This document shows, one piece after another, positions 16,877-25,121 of a stretch of DNA of 64,000 bases. A model generated the notes under the pieces. It worked only from the letters and a program-made list of their open reading frames with translations, had not been told where the DNA came from and made no database searches. The first letter of the stretch is position 1. Each line of letters starts with the position of its first letter. The translations under genes were made by a program, and so were the position numbers. The DNA is from Bacillus wiedmannii. Its GTDB lineage: Bacteria; Bacillota; Bacilli; Bacillales; Bacillaceae_G. The stretch is taken from assembly GCF_001583695.1 (NCBI RefSeq), contig NZ_LOBC01000025.1:1-64000 (forward strand). The letters are read 5' to 3'.

Positions 16877-17173
16877 CTATACGACTTTCCCTTCCCACGC
16901 TAACATACCACCTACCATATTGATTGCTTGAAAACCGTAGCTCTCTAACAACTGAACTGCTCTTGCACTTCTTCCGCCAGAGCGACAAACGATAATATAT
17001 TCTTTATGCTTATCCAACTCATGCATTCGAAACTCTAGTAGTCCTAACCTAATAGGAAGCACTCCCTTAATTTTCCCTTCCGCCACTTCTTCTACTTCAC
17101 GAACATCGATTACATGTAACTCTTCATTTCGTAATAATCTTTCCTCTACTTCTTTCGCTGTTATTTCTTTCAT
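16877..17173 (-). CDS. Single-domain rhodanese
   Basis: This 98-residue cytosolic sulfurtransferase has active-site loop VCRSGGRSAR with the persulfide-forming Cys near residue 63, and the family end motif GGMLAWEG. It moves sulfane sulfur to thiols or cyanide. It is 15 bp downstream of a second rhodanese gene in the same operon. Confidence 0.88.
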   Translation of the reverse strand: MKEITAKEVEERLLRNEELHVIDVREVEEVAEGKIKGVLPIRLGLLEFRMHELDKHKEYIIVCRSGGRSARAVQLLESYGFQAINMVGGMLAWEGKVV

Positions 17174-17188
17174 CTTGATATTCCTTTC

Positions 17189-17548
17189 TTACAAAGCGTT
17201 CATACCACCTGAAACATTGATAACGTGCTGAAACCCTAATTTTTTTAATACTTTTGCAGCCTGCTTACTTCTCATACCGCTCTGACAAATAACGATTACT
17301 TCTTTATTTTTATCTAACTGATTTGCCTTACTCGCTAGCTCATTTAGCGGGATATTTTGAAATCCTTTCATATGATTTCCTCTATATTCACCTACTGTGC
17401 GAACATCGATAAATTGTTTTCCCTTTTTTCCTGCTATACTCTTTAATTCTTTCCCACTTATATTTTGAACACCTTTTACCGGTAAAAAACATGAAATAAC
17501 AAATCCTGCAGCCAGTACAATAAAGAGCGTACTTAATATTGTATTCAT
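17189..17548 (-). CDS. Membrane-anchored rhodanese
   Basis: This 119-residue protein has one N-terminal hydrophobic segment (about 4-24, containing a Cys) followed by a rhodanese domain with ICQSGMRSKQAA as active-site loop. The anchor places the catalytic domain at the membrane; which side it faces cannot be read with confidence. It lies between tusA and the soluble rhodanese. Confidence 0.85.
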   Translation of the reverse strand: MNTILSTLFIVLAAGFVISCFLPVKGVQNISGKELKSIAGKKGKQFIDVRTVGEYRGNHMKGFQNIPLNELASKANQLDKNKEVIVICQSGMRSKQAAKVLKKLGFQHVINVSGGMNAL

Positions 17549-17578
17549 ATAACCAACCTCTCTACATTTATAAACATG

Positions 17579-17809
17579 CTACGCCTTCTTAATCCAAAAC
17601 TTTAGCACATCAGCTTCTTCTACATGCTTTACGATATCATGACCACCTTTATTTGCCCACGCCGGAATATCCTTAATTGACCCTTTATCCGTTACATGTA
17701 CTTCTAACACTTCTCCAGTTTGTAAAGTATCCATCGCTTTCTTCGTTCTTACAATCGGCATCGGACATGCTAAACCTTTCGCATCTAATACTTGTTTTAC
17801 ATTCATCAT
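17579..17809 (-). CDS. TusA-family sulfur carrier
   Basis: This 76-residue protein has the TusA signature LACPMPIVRTKKAMD, whose Cys accepts persulfide sulfur, and the C-terminal DIPAWANKGGHDIV. It relays sulfur between rhodaneses and acceptors. It follows the dioxygenase gene by 26 bp without its own palindrome, so the two are probably co-transcribed. Confidence 0.9.
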   Translation of the reverse strand: MMNVKQVLDAKGLACPMPIVRTKKAMDTLQTGEVLEVHVTDKGSIKDIPAWANKGGHDIVKHVEEADVLKFWIKKA

Positions 17810-17835
17810 CTATTCCTCCATTTTTTATTTATTTC

Positions 17836-18966
17836 TTATTCGTGAACTGCACAACGATTTGGACCAATCTCCATTTCACGCTCTTTATCTACACTCGGAT
17901 GAATCTTCCCCATATTCGTTTGACGAATTTCTTCGTAAGCATTCGGCTGAGGTGGTAAATTCTCCGTTACAACTTTACGAAACTCTCCCTCACTCTCAAT
18001 ATTTAGTCCTGCATTATACGTAAATAAATCTTTTAACTTTGCGCTCACAACACCATTCTCATCCATTTCACTTACTTTTGAATAATGAGCTGGTAACACG
18101 ATTAATTGTTGAGATAGTACTTTATATCGGTTATATAGAGTTTCTCGTAAATCACTCACCCAATCTTCAGCCTTTCCAGCAAGGTCTGGACGCCCGATTG
18201 AATCTATAAATAAAATATCGCCTGATAATAAATAGGAATCATCTACAATAAATGATGTACTTCCAATCGTATGCCCCGGTGAGTATAATGCGTCAATTTC
18301 AATTTTAGTACCCCCCACCGTAATAATTGATCCTTCAACGAGCGGTTTATATGAGAAAACAACTTCCTCCCCATCTTTTGGCGGTAACCAATACGTACCA
18401 CCTACTCTTTCAGCTAACTTACGTCCGCCAGAAATATGGTCTGCATGTAAATGTGTATCCATTACATTCGTAATCGTAACGCCATGCTCTTTCGCGAATT
18501 CTTCATATGCTTCAACTGTTCTGACTGCATCAATAACTGCTGCCTCACCGTTTGAAACGACCATATAAGATAAACAGCCTTTTCCAAGGCGGTTAAATTG
18601 ATATATACTCCCTCCGCCCTGTACATCTCCTACTTTTAACGGCTTCACATATTCACTCCAAGCTTTCATACCGCCAGCTAAATAATAAATATTTTCTAAC
18701 CCGGCCTCTGTTAATTGCTCTGCCACAAATATAGAAGACCCTTCTTTTGCACATACTACTAAAACATCTTTATCTTTAGGTAATTCACTTACAATATGAT
18801 CTACACCATCTAACAAATCAAAATACGGTTTATTTATAGAAGAAATTTGTCTCCCTTCAATTTTCCAATCTTCATAATCCGTCTCATTACGAACATCTAA
18901 AATAAACAACTCTCCGAATAAAACTTTCTCTGCAACATCTTTTGCTTGTAGCGGTTTAACACTCAT
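17836..18966 (-). CDS. Rhodanese-persulfide dioxygenase fusion (CstB/YrkH-like)
   Basis: This 376-residue enzyme has an N-terminal rhodanese domain (about 1-108, with VVCAKEGSS as the Cys loop). A metallo-beta-lactamase-type persulfide dioxygenase domain follows (about 118-350, with the iron-binding [17 protein letters not shown] and SGDILF). It oxidises glutathione- or bacillithiol-type persulfides to sulfite, and the rhodanese part can turn sulfite plus persulfide into thiosulfate. In characterised CstB/PRF proteins the dioxygenase comes first, so the reversed order is notable. A CstR-type palindrome overlaps its ribosome-binding site. Confidence 0.87.
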   Translation of the reverse strand: MSVKPLQAKDVAEKVLFGELFILDVRNETDYEDWKIEGRQISSINKPYFDLLDGVDHIVSELPKDKDVLVVCAKEGSSIFVAEQLTEAGLENIYYLAGGMKAWSEYVKPLKVGDVQGGGSIYQFNRLGKGCLSYMVVSNGEAAVIDAVRTVEAYEEFAKEHGVTITNVMDTHLHADHISGGRKLAERVGGTYWLPPKDGEEVVFSYKPLVEGSIITVGGTKIEIDALYSPGHTIGSTSFIVDDSYLLSGDILFIDSIGRPDLAGKAEDWVSDLRETLYNRYKVLSQQLIVLPAHYSKVSEMDENGVVSAKLKDLFTYNAGLNIESEGEFRKVVTENLPPQPNAYEEIRQTNMGKIHPSVDKEREMEIGPNRCAVHE

Positions 18967-18970
18967 CTAA

Positions 18971-18987
18971 TTACCCCCATAGGTATA
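18971..18987. promoter_or_regulatory. CstR-type operator overlapping the ribosome-binding site of the dioxygenase gene
   Basis: TTACCCCCATAGGTATA is the second sulfur-cluster palindrome. Its GGGGGTAA on the minus strand also serves as the Shine-Dalgarno of the dioxygenase gene. Confidence 0.6.
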
Positions 18988-19004
18988 TTTTTATTTAAAA
19001 AATT

Positions 19005-19565
19005 TTATTTTTCCACATTCCCTTGCCACTCTAACATACCTGGAATGACATTTTTCACATTTGAATACCCTTTATCTTTCAACATTTGGCAAGCTACATC
19101 ACTACGGTTACCAGTTCGGCAAATAACATAAATTTGTTTCGTCTTATCTAATCCTGCGCTTGCTAGTTCACCTAATGGCACCGAAATGGCCGATGGAATA
19201 TGACCAAAGGCGAATTCCGCCGCTTCACGAACATCTACTACAGTACACTCTTCACCACTTAATACTATATCTTGCAAATCCGCATTCGTAATCGTATGAG
19301 GATATTTCACTACTTCATTCATTTCATGCTCGTGTGCTTTTCTAACGTAATGCATCAATAAATCACCTTCGTATTTCGTCCCGATGTACTGATGACCTAC
19401 TTTACTCGCCCAACTTTGTATATCTACAGTAGACCCTTTATCTGTTGCCTGAACTTCAATCACTTGCCCTGATGTCAAACCTTCCATCGCCTTCTTCGTC
19501 TTCACAATCGGCATCGGACAGGCCAAACCTTTACAATCTAAACTCATATCCACTTTTATACTCAT
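19005..19565 (-). CDS. TusA-rhodanese fusion (CstA/YrkF-like)
   Basis: This is a 186-residue two-domain sulfurtransferase. The TusA domain (about 7-75) has LACPMPIVKTKKAME, and the rhodanese domain (about 90-184) has VICRTGNRSDVA. In S. aureus, CstA of the same general type accepts and passes sulfane sulfur in sulfide detoxification. The ATG at 19565 was chosen because GGAGGAA lies 7 bases before it; the track to an ATG 15 bases upstream overlaps that site. A palindrome lies 28 bp upstream. Confidence 0.88.
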   Translation of the reverse strand: MSIKVDMSLDCKGLACPMPIVKTKKAMEGLTSGQVIEVQATDKGSTVDIQSWASKVGHQYIGTKYEGDLLMHYVRKAHEHEMNEVVKYPHTITNADLQDIVLSGEECTVVDVREAAEFAFGHIPSAISVPLGELASAGLDKTKQIYVICRTGNRSDVACQMLKDKGYSNVKNVIPGMLEWQGNVEK

Positions 19566-19592
19566 AGTCGATTCCTCCATAATTTATATACA

Positions 19593-19610
19593 CATACCTA
19601 CAGGGGTATA
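19593..19610. promoter_or_regulatory. CstR-type operator before the TusA-rhodanese gene
   Basis: CATACCTACAGGGGTATA is the third copy of the sulfur-cluster palindrome. Confidence 0.65.
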
Positions 19611-19653
19611 TTAAAATGTTTTTGAAAATCTGTCAACACTTATGTTTGACAGA

Positions 19654-19917
19654 TTATCGGCTTTTTACAAGTAATTGAACAGCTTCTTTAATTAACTCTT
19701 CATTTGAACCATTACCGCTTTCAAACTGCTCACGCAAACATTGCTCTAAATTTGTTCCCACAACAAGTCCAATTGTACGATCAAGTGCAGAACGAGATGC
19801 CGTTAACTGTGTAATAACCTCTCGGCAATCTTTTCCCTCTTCCATCATGCGAAGTACACCACGAACTTGACCTTCAATACGTTTCAATCTATTTTTCATA
19901 TCTTGATTATATTCCAC
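19654..19917 (-). CDS. cstR: CstR, persulfide-sensing CsoR-family repressor
   Basis: This 87-residue all-helical repressor belongs to the CsoR/RcnR family. It has Cys31 (KDCREVITQL) and Cys60 (NLEQCL), which matches the two-cysteine pair of CstR. The metal-ligand His of copper-sensing CsoR is replaced by Asn (residue 56). CstR proteins form di-, tri- and tetrasulfide links between these Cys residues on sulfide stress and leave their operators. The gene heads the sulfur cluster and has a palindrome 64 bp upstream, consistent with autoregulation. Confidence 0.88.
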   Translation of the reverse strand: MEYNQDMKNRLKRIEGQVRGVLRMMEEGKDCREVITQLTASRSALDRTIGLVVGTNLEQCLREQFESGNGSNEELIKEAVQLLVKSR

Positions 19918-19980
19918 TGTAGACCACCTCCGTATTTATAACGATATTATACATTACTTTGTAACTTTGTATAACATCAT

Positions 19981-19996
19981 ATACCCTCAAGGGTAT
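19981..19996. promoter_or_regulatory. CstR-type operator before cstR
   Basis: ATACCCTCAAGGGTAT is a near-perfect inverted repeat and the most symmetric of the four sulfur-cluster sites. Confidence 0.7.
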
Positions 19997-20041
19997 ATTG
20001 TAAAGCATTTTATTTTTTTGAACCTTCCTAACGTATAGTAA

Positions 20042-20079
20042 AAATGCAAAAGCCACTGATTTTATTGACTTTTGCATTT
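20042..20079. terminator. Terminator after the first DUF3238-type gene
   Basis: Perfect arms AAATGCAAAAG and CTTTTGCATTT form the stem. On the minus strand it ends in TTTTT, just past the stop at 20110. Confidence 0.8.
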
Positions 20080-20109
20080 CTCAACTACACTGTATTATTA
20101 TCTTACTTC

Positions 20110-20694
20110 TTATAAACTCTTTGTAAAACTATAATCCATTTCTCCACCTAACGCTTCAGGTGTATCACCAGTTTCTCTAAAATCATGTGTATATATTTTT
20201 TCAAATGAACCGAAATCTACTTGCTTATAAAATTCAAAACAAGGGAAACCATCATGCTCTCCTTGAACATCAATACTGCCGTCCTTTTTCACACATACAT
20301 TTAATACATAATCCACAGGAGGTGCATATACATTTAATGGATTACTTGCACTCGCACTCATTTTGAATTGCACACCGTCAGAATTCCATGTGATATTAGT
20401 ACACACAATATTTTCTGTACTTGCTTTCCCTGTTCTTTTACTCACAGAACCATCTGGACTTGTAACCTTCTCGGTCGTAATACCCGTGTTCGCATATGAA
20501 AACACTTCTTCTTTATAGAAATCAACTACTACCTCTTGCTCAACTCTAGAGCGCATCGTATTTACCGCATGTGGTGTAAATTCACGCGAATCACCTTCGA
20601 ATTGAATTATTTTTCCTGTTTCCATATCCTTCTTAGCTTCTGTCCAAGAAATTGGAATAAAGACACTGGCTCTAATTTTTACGATATTAGTCAT
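20110..20694 (-). CDS. DUF3238-type hypothetical protein, copy A
   Basis: This 194-residue protein with no signal peptide is rich in beta strands. Sequence blocks FTPHAVNTMRSRVEQEV, STENIVCTNI, SASNPLN, EHDGFPCFEFYKQVDFGSFEKIYTHDFRETGDTPEAL are shared almost line by line with copy B at 20829. I recognise it as DUF3238, a B. cereus-group family without assigned function. The ATG at 20694 follows GAGGTGG; it gives the same length as copy B. It probably shares the promoter and MarR control of copy B. Confidence 0.75.
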   Translation of the reverse strand: MTNIVKIRASVFIPISWTEAKKDMETGKIIQFEGDSREFTPHAVNTMRSRVEQEVVVDFYKEEVFSYANTGITTEKVTSPDGSVSKRTGKASTENIVCTNITWNSDGVQFKMSASASNPLNVYAPPVDYVLNVCVKKDGSIDVQGEHDGFPCFEFYKQVDFGSFEKIYTHDFRETGDTPEALGGEMDYSFTKSL

Positions 20695-20828
20695 AAGAAC
20701 CACCTCTATAATTTTATTTTAGATACTGAATACTATTAAATAAAACAAACCATAATTTCAATCCTAAAACCAATAGATTTCTCTTTTACTTTTCTACTTC
20801 CTTCTAAAAAATAGTGCTATATTTACGT

Positions 20829-21413
20829 TTAGACTGTCATTTTAAAGTTATATTCCATCTCTCCAGCTAGTGCTGCTGGAGTATCATTTGTTTCTCTAAA
20901 ATCATGTGTATATATTAATTCAAACGAACCAAAATCTACTTGTTTATAAAATTCATAGCAAGGAAAACCATCATGTACACCTTCAACATGCACAGTACCA
21001 CTTTTATTAACTCGTATAGCCAACAAATAATCAGCTGCAGGTGCTGCCGCATTTAACGGATTACTGGCACTTGCTCTCATTTCAAATGAAACTTCATCCT
21101 CGCCCCATACGATATTAGTACATACAATATTTTCTGTACTTGTTTCTCCCTTTTGATACTCAATTGAGCCATCTGGATTTGTAATCTTCACTGTGACGAT
21201 ACAAGCATCTGCATATGTGAAAATTTCTCTTTTATAAAAATCAATATTCACTTCTTGTTCTAATCTTGAACGCTTTGCGTTCACAGCGTATGGTGTAAAC
21301 TCACGTGCATCTCCAGCATATTCAAACGATCTTCCTGTTGCAGGATCCTTAATAGGTTCCAGCGATGCATATGGTGCAAAGACACTCCCTCTAACTTTTA
21401 CGATATTGACCAT
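20829..21413 (-). CDS. DUF3238-type hypothetical protein, copy B
   Basis: This 194-residue paralog of copy A is well over half identical. Its blocks include FTPYAVNAKRSRLEQEV, STENIVCTNI, SASNPLN and CYEFYKQVDFGSFE. The pair arose by tandem duplication. The gene is divergent from a MarR regulator across two TAGTCAA/TTGACTA palindromes, so it is the likely target of that regulator. Function is unknown. Confidence 0.75.
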   Translation of the reverse strand: MVNIVKVRGSVFAPYASLEPIKDPATGRSFEYAGDAREFTPYAVNAKRSRLEQEVNIDFYKREIFTYADACIVTVKITNPDGSIEYQKGETSTENIVCTNIVWGEDEVSFEMRASASNPLNAAAPAADYLLAIRVNKSGTVHVEGVHDGFPCYEFYKQVDFGSFELIYTHDFRETNDTPAALAGEMEYNFKMTV

Positions 21414-21463
21414 ATGAAACCTCCATTGATTCTATATTATATAAATCATTATTTGTTCTACCA

Positions 21464-21498
21464 ACACAATATAGTCAATTTGATTGACTATATTGTGT
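21464..21498. promoter_or_regulatory. Large perfect palindrome, MarR operator 1
   Basis: Two perfect 16-base arms, ACACAATATAGTCAAT and ATTGACTATATTGTGT, are separated by 3 bases. The core TAGTCAA-N5-TTGACTA recurs in operator 2. It sits in the divergent promoter region of the DUF3238 and MarR genes. Confidence 0.75.
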
Positions 21499-21520
21499 AT
21501 AGTACAATAAGTATTATATA

Positions 21521-21539
21521 TAGTCAACTTAATTGACTA
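21521..21539. promoter_or_regulatory. MarR operator 2
   Basis: TAGTCAA-CTTAA-TTGACTA has the same half-sites and the same 5-base spacer as operator 1. It lies directly before the marR ribosome-binding site, consistent with autorepression. Confidence 0.7.
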
Positions 21540-21559
21540 CAAGTGCGGAGGTTATATAC

Positions 21560-22030
21560 ATGAATCAAACATTTAACGAGTTAGATCTTACTTCACTTTT
21601 ATCATTATCCTTTAGTACATTAATTACTGAGCTACATGACAGATTAAGTGAATTGGGATTTGAAGATATTAGACCAGCACATGGTTTTATGTTCAAACGC
21701 ATCCTTCCTAATGGAGCAACTGGTATAGAGTTAGCTGAATATTTAGGGATTTCCAAACAAGCTATAAGTAAAATGGTCGATTCTCTTGAGAATAGTGGCT
21801 ACGTTACACGTAAAATACACCCTACTGATAAAAGGGGTAAAATCATTGTTTTAACCGAACGTGGTTTAGCAGTAATGAAAGCAAAAGAAGAAATAGTAGC
21901 TGAAATAGAGCAGCGATGGATTAAAAATATAGGTGCAGCAAGAATGCAAATGCTTAAAGAAGATTTAACGACATTCGTCACTAAAGAAAATACAGAGAAA
22001 TTATCATCAAATATACGACCTGTCTGGTAA
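21560..22030 (+). CDS. MarR-family transcriptional regulator
   Basis: This 156-residue dimeric winged-helix protein has DNA-binding helices at about 55-80 (IELAEYLGISKQAISKMVDSLENSGYV, given here in part) and a wing with DKRGKIIVLTERG. It is divergent from the DUF3238 pair and probably represses them and itself through the two nearby palindromes. The ATG at 21560 follows GCGGAGG; upstream in-frame starts would overlap operator 2. The ligand is unknown. Confidence 0.87.
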   Translation: MNQTFNELDLTSLLSLSFSTLITELHDRLSELGFEDIRPAHGFMFKRILPNGATGIELAEYLGISKQAISKMVDSLENSGYVTRKIHPTDKRGKIIVLTERGLAVMKAKEEIVAEIEQRWIKNIGAARMQMLKEDLTTFVTKENTEKLSSNIRPVW

Positions 22031-22033
22031 ACA

Positions 22034-22081
22034 AAAAACGAATCCATTTTGATTCAACTTCTTCAAAATGGATTCGTTTTT
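22034..22081 (+). terminator. Terminator after marR
   Basis: A long hairpin AAAACGAATCCATTTTG / CAAAATGGATTCGTTTTT is followed by T residues. Confidence 0.88.
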
Positions 22082-22140
22082 CTATAGCTGTATTAAAAAT
22101 CATTAATTTCTTTAAATTTTATTCTACTGAATATATTTTT

Positions 22141-23403
22141 TTACGCGTTATATAATTCCATAACTCTCTTCACAACCAACTCCGCAGTATTCTCCCCCGG
22201 TGGCATCAATAAATTCGTAACCGGTCCATATACAACTGTATTTAACTCGACTTCATACCCACCATATACATATTCCTCTTCGCTTGGTAAATAACCAACA
22301 TATCCGTTCATATATCCACCAAAGAAAGCTAATTCATTTTGAAGACGATCTTTCACTTCTAATGCCGTTTCTGAAAAAGGTTCCATCGGTATACCAGAGA
22401 ACATACCATCATTAATTTGGAACAGTTGAACTTCTAAATCAATACGTAACTGCCGAATACCTTGCTTATATTTCTCTAAAACGATAGTAAGCCATTCATC
22501 CGTATTCACGCCCCACTGCTTCTCGGCGAACCGAGCCATTCTTCTTATCTCATCAATTTCAGGGATATCCTTCAACTTCATTTGCATCGCACTTGAAATA
22601 GTTCTTAATTTTACAATCGGGCTATAAGAAACTGCTGGCAACATCGTTAATACATGTCCACTAAGCATGTAAGCCATTTGTGTTAATGCTTCCCTTGAAC
22701 CACGATACTTCGCATTTACATTACCAGCAGCTCCTTGCACAATAATAACAGGGCAGTTTACGATTTTCTCAAGAATCTCCCTTGTCATTCCAGGATAATC
22801 CGCTGATAATACATCGCTATCACCTTTTAAAACATTCGGATGCGCAGTACAAAATACTACAATACCAGATAGCTCCTTCGTTTCAGCATTTCTTATCGCT
22901 AACATGCCAATTCGTTTATCTACAACACCCTCTATATTTGTTCCCATCTTCGCTCTTCCATCAGATGTTCTCTCTCTTCGGTTGACACCGATATCACCTG
23001 TCGTAACACCCCATCCAACTTCGCACAACTTCAAATTGTTATTCGCAGTAACAGCACCTTGCACTACATTATTTACTAAAATCGTTTTATACGACTTTAC
23101 TAAAGGTTGCTCACCAACAGTTTCCGGACCAGAGTGTGTATGTGTATAAACAACTGTTATTCGCTCAAATGGCACATGAAGCCTACTCGCTACTCGCTCA
23201 CGAATCATATTCGTATCTTCTACTAACATCCCAATATTATCAATACTTATAAACACCGTTTTCACTTCATCTTTTTCAAATACAAAAATCGTCCCATAAA
23301 TATGCTCTTCAATATTATTTATTCCTGTCTCTCTATGGTATCCGACAAAATCAATACCTACAGGCGGTGTAATATCAACCTTACAAACCCCTATTTTGCT
23401 CAT
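22141..23403 (-). CDS. Neutral/alkaline ceramidase superfamily protein
   Basis: This 420-residue protein starts with the ceramidase-type MSKIGVCKVDITPPVG and carries the zinc-site motif THTHSGP (about residue 88). Later it has FCTAHPNVL and VQGAAGNVN. The fold fits the N-terminal domain of neutral ceramidases, but the protein is shorter than true ceramidases (about 650 residues or more) and lacks a signal peptide. It is probably a cytosolic amidase or esterase of unknown substrate. It is monocistronic. Confidence 0.75.
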   Translation of the reverse strand: MSKIGVCKVDITPPVGIDFVGYHRETGINNIEEHIYGTIFVFEKDEVKTVFISIDNIGMLVEDTNMIRERVASRLHVPFERITVVYTHTHSGPETVGEQPLVKSYKTILVNNVVQGAVTANNNLKLCEVGWGVTTGDIGVNRRERTSDGRAKMGTNIEGVVDKRIGMLAIRNAETKELSGIVVFCTAHPNVLKGDSDVLSADYPGMTREILEKIVNCPVIIVQGAAGNVNAKYRGSREALTQMAYMLSGHVLTMLPAVSYSPIVKLRTISSAMQMKLKDIPEIDEIRRMARFAEKQWGVNTDEWLTIVLEKYKQGIRQLRIDLEVQLFQINDGMFSGIPMEPFSETALEVKDRLQNELAFFGGYMNGYVGYLPSEEEYVYGGYEVELNTVVYGPVTNLLMPPGENTAELVVKRVMELYNA

Positions 23404-23470
23404 TTGAATCGCTCCATTTCTCTATATAACTCCCTTTTTTCAAGAATAGCATATTTGACTTTGTTCCAAA

Positions 23471-23518
23471 TAAAAAAGAACGGACAAGGATTTCAACTGA
23501 ATTCTTTATCTGTTCTTT
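23471..23518 (-). terminator. Terminator after the two-gene unknown pair
   Basis: On the minus strand, AAAGAACAGA and TCCGTTCTTT form the base of an extended hairpin and are followed by TTTTATTT. Confidence 0.65.
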
Positions 23519-23562
23519 AAATAATTTTATTAATCGATTAGAAGTATACAGCCACTACCCTT

Positions 23563-23985
23563 TTAAATCTCAAATACCTTGTTACCTTCCAGTAATTCAG
23601 ACAACTGTTGAATATTAGAAAAAGGACTTGAAGAGACAACTGTACTTAAGCTCTTTAATCCCATACTTATTAACTCTTTATCTCCTTCATTCATTCCTTT
23701 ATCAATAACTGCAAAGGACTTGTTAATTGCTTTTTCTCTCTCATCGAAAATTTGTTTGAATACATATTGATATACATCGTACTTACGATTTATTTCAGTT
23801 AACAAAACTTCTCTTTGGGCTTCTATTCTAGCGATGTCACGTTGGGTTATTTGATTTTCTGTATACGCTTGTGTTAATTGATCGAAAAAACGAAGAACAT
23901 CCGCCGATGGAATAATTCTAGATACTTCTTCCAACTTACTTATTGGATTTATATCTTTACTTTTATTAAATATCATTTCGAACAT
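23563..23985 (-). CDS. Hypothetical helical protein, second gene of an unrecognised pair
   Basis: This 140-residue soluble protein is predicted largely helical, with a central charged stretch (ITQRDIARIEAQREVLLTEI) that could form a coiled coil. I do not recognise the family. It begins 11 bp after the stop of the glycine-rich membrane protein gene and shares its operon and terminator, so the two probably act together. The bases are AT-rich compared with the neighbouring spoVR gene. Confidence 0.65.
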   Translation of the reverse strand: MFEMIFNKSKDINPISKLEEVSRIIPSADVLRFFDQLTQAYTENQITQRDIARIEAQREVLLTEINRKYDVYQYVFKQIFDEREKAINKSFAVIDKGMNEGDKELISMGLKSLSTVVSSSPFSNIQQLSELLEGNKVFEI

Positions 23986-23996
23986 ATTATTCTCTC

Positions 23997-24917
23997 CTAT
24001 TCCTCAAATATCTTTGTATCAATTAAAACTGCAAAATCACTAGCTAATCCACCAATATAAGCTATATTATTTAGATCTTTTTTAGAAAAATAATTCCTAC
24101 GAAATATATTTTTTCTAACCCATTTAAATAACCTTGAAATAAATGGATAAGAATATATTTCTTTATACGTGCGCTTAAATTCTTGGTTAAATACTTCTGT
24201 GCTTTTCTGCAAAGATACTAATAACTCATTTCCCCTAGTTACTACCAATGACATTTGTAATAAATTTATTTTTATTTGATCCATAGATTCCATTATGCTA
24301 TATATTTGCTCTTCAATTTCATTTATTTTTTTGTTAGCACTCAAATGACTAAAAACTCCTGTCAAAACTAATGCGGGAAGCAATACAATACCACCTAAAG
24401 CAACTGTTCCAGCAGCCATGCCACCTCCTCCAGTAGCCATTGCACCACCACCAAACCAAGCAAGAGTTGCATTACTAGCGGCAACACCACTTAATCCTGT
24501 GATAGCCGCACCCGTTGAAGCAGTTCCAAATGTAGATACTAATGCCCATGCACCTAGTGCAGTACCAACTCCTGTAGCTAACCCCTTCGTTGCATTTAAT
24601 GCTGCATCCGCTGCACTAATAGTCGAATCAATATTATTAAAATCAACTGTTTCAAGTTCTTCACCCATTTTTCTCAATAATATTTCTCGATCTTTCCCTT
24701 TTAAATTTTTAGATATCTTATGTATCTTCTTTAATGCTTTAATAGCTCTAACCTTTGAAGTAACGACCTCTTCCAATACGGAATTTGTTTCTTTTCTTTT
24801 TCTTTCCATTTCCTCATATAGTTCTTCGTATTCTTCTTTCCACTGATTAAACTCTTCGATCTTCCTTTCAATTCGACCGGAAGCCCCAAAGGTGACTAAA
24901 TTTTTAATAAAACCCAC
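23997..24917 (-). CDS. Hypothetical protein with coiled coils flanking a glycine-rich membrane segment
   Basis: This 306-residue protein has three parts. An N-terminal charged helix (about 10-90) is likely a coiled coil. A small-residue, glycine-zipper-like hydrophobic region (about 108-190) includes GVGTALGAWALVSTFG, GAAITGLSGVAAS and a GGG-rich turn. A second helical region (about 200-260) leads to a basic tail (RRNYFSKK). Glycine-zipper segments of this kind insert into membranes in some toxins and effectors, but I cannot place the family. It is the first gene of the pair. Confidence 0.65.
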   Translation of the reverse strand: MGFIKNLVTFGASGRIERKIEEFNQWKEEYEELYEEMERKRKETNSVLEEVVTSKVRAIKALKKIHKISKNLKGKDREILLRKMGEELETVDFNNIDSTISAADAALNATKGLATGVGTALGAWALVSTFGTASTGAAITGLSGVAASNATLAWFGGGAMATGGGGMAAGTVALGGIVLLPALVLTGVFSHLSANKKINEIEEQIYSIMESMDQIKINLLQMSLVVTRGNELLVSLQKSTEVFNQEFKRTYKEIYSYPFISRLFKWVRKNIFRRNYFSKKDLNNIAYIGGLASDFAVLIDTKIFEE

Positions 24918-25092
24918 TTAAAATCCCATCCCTCTATTAATCTATTAATCAAACTAAACAAATGTAATTCATATCATATATTTTAACAAATATCTGGGAT
25001 TAGGAAGATAAATTTTATTCGAAAAACAAATAATAAAAGGACATTACATGAAATATAATACCTTTTACTTAACTAGATTTGTTAATTCAATT

Positions 25093-25117
25093 AAAAAGCC
25101 GCTGATCCCAGCGGCTT
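25093..25117 (-). terminator. Terminator after spoVR
   Basis: On the minus strand, AAGCCGCTG / CAGCGGCTT is followed by TTT, directly after the spoVR stop. Confidence 0.85.
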
Positions 25118-25121
25118 CTCC

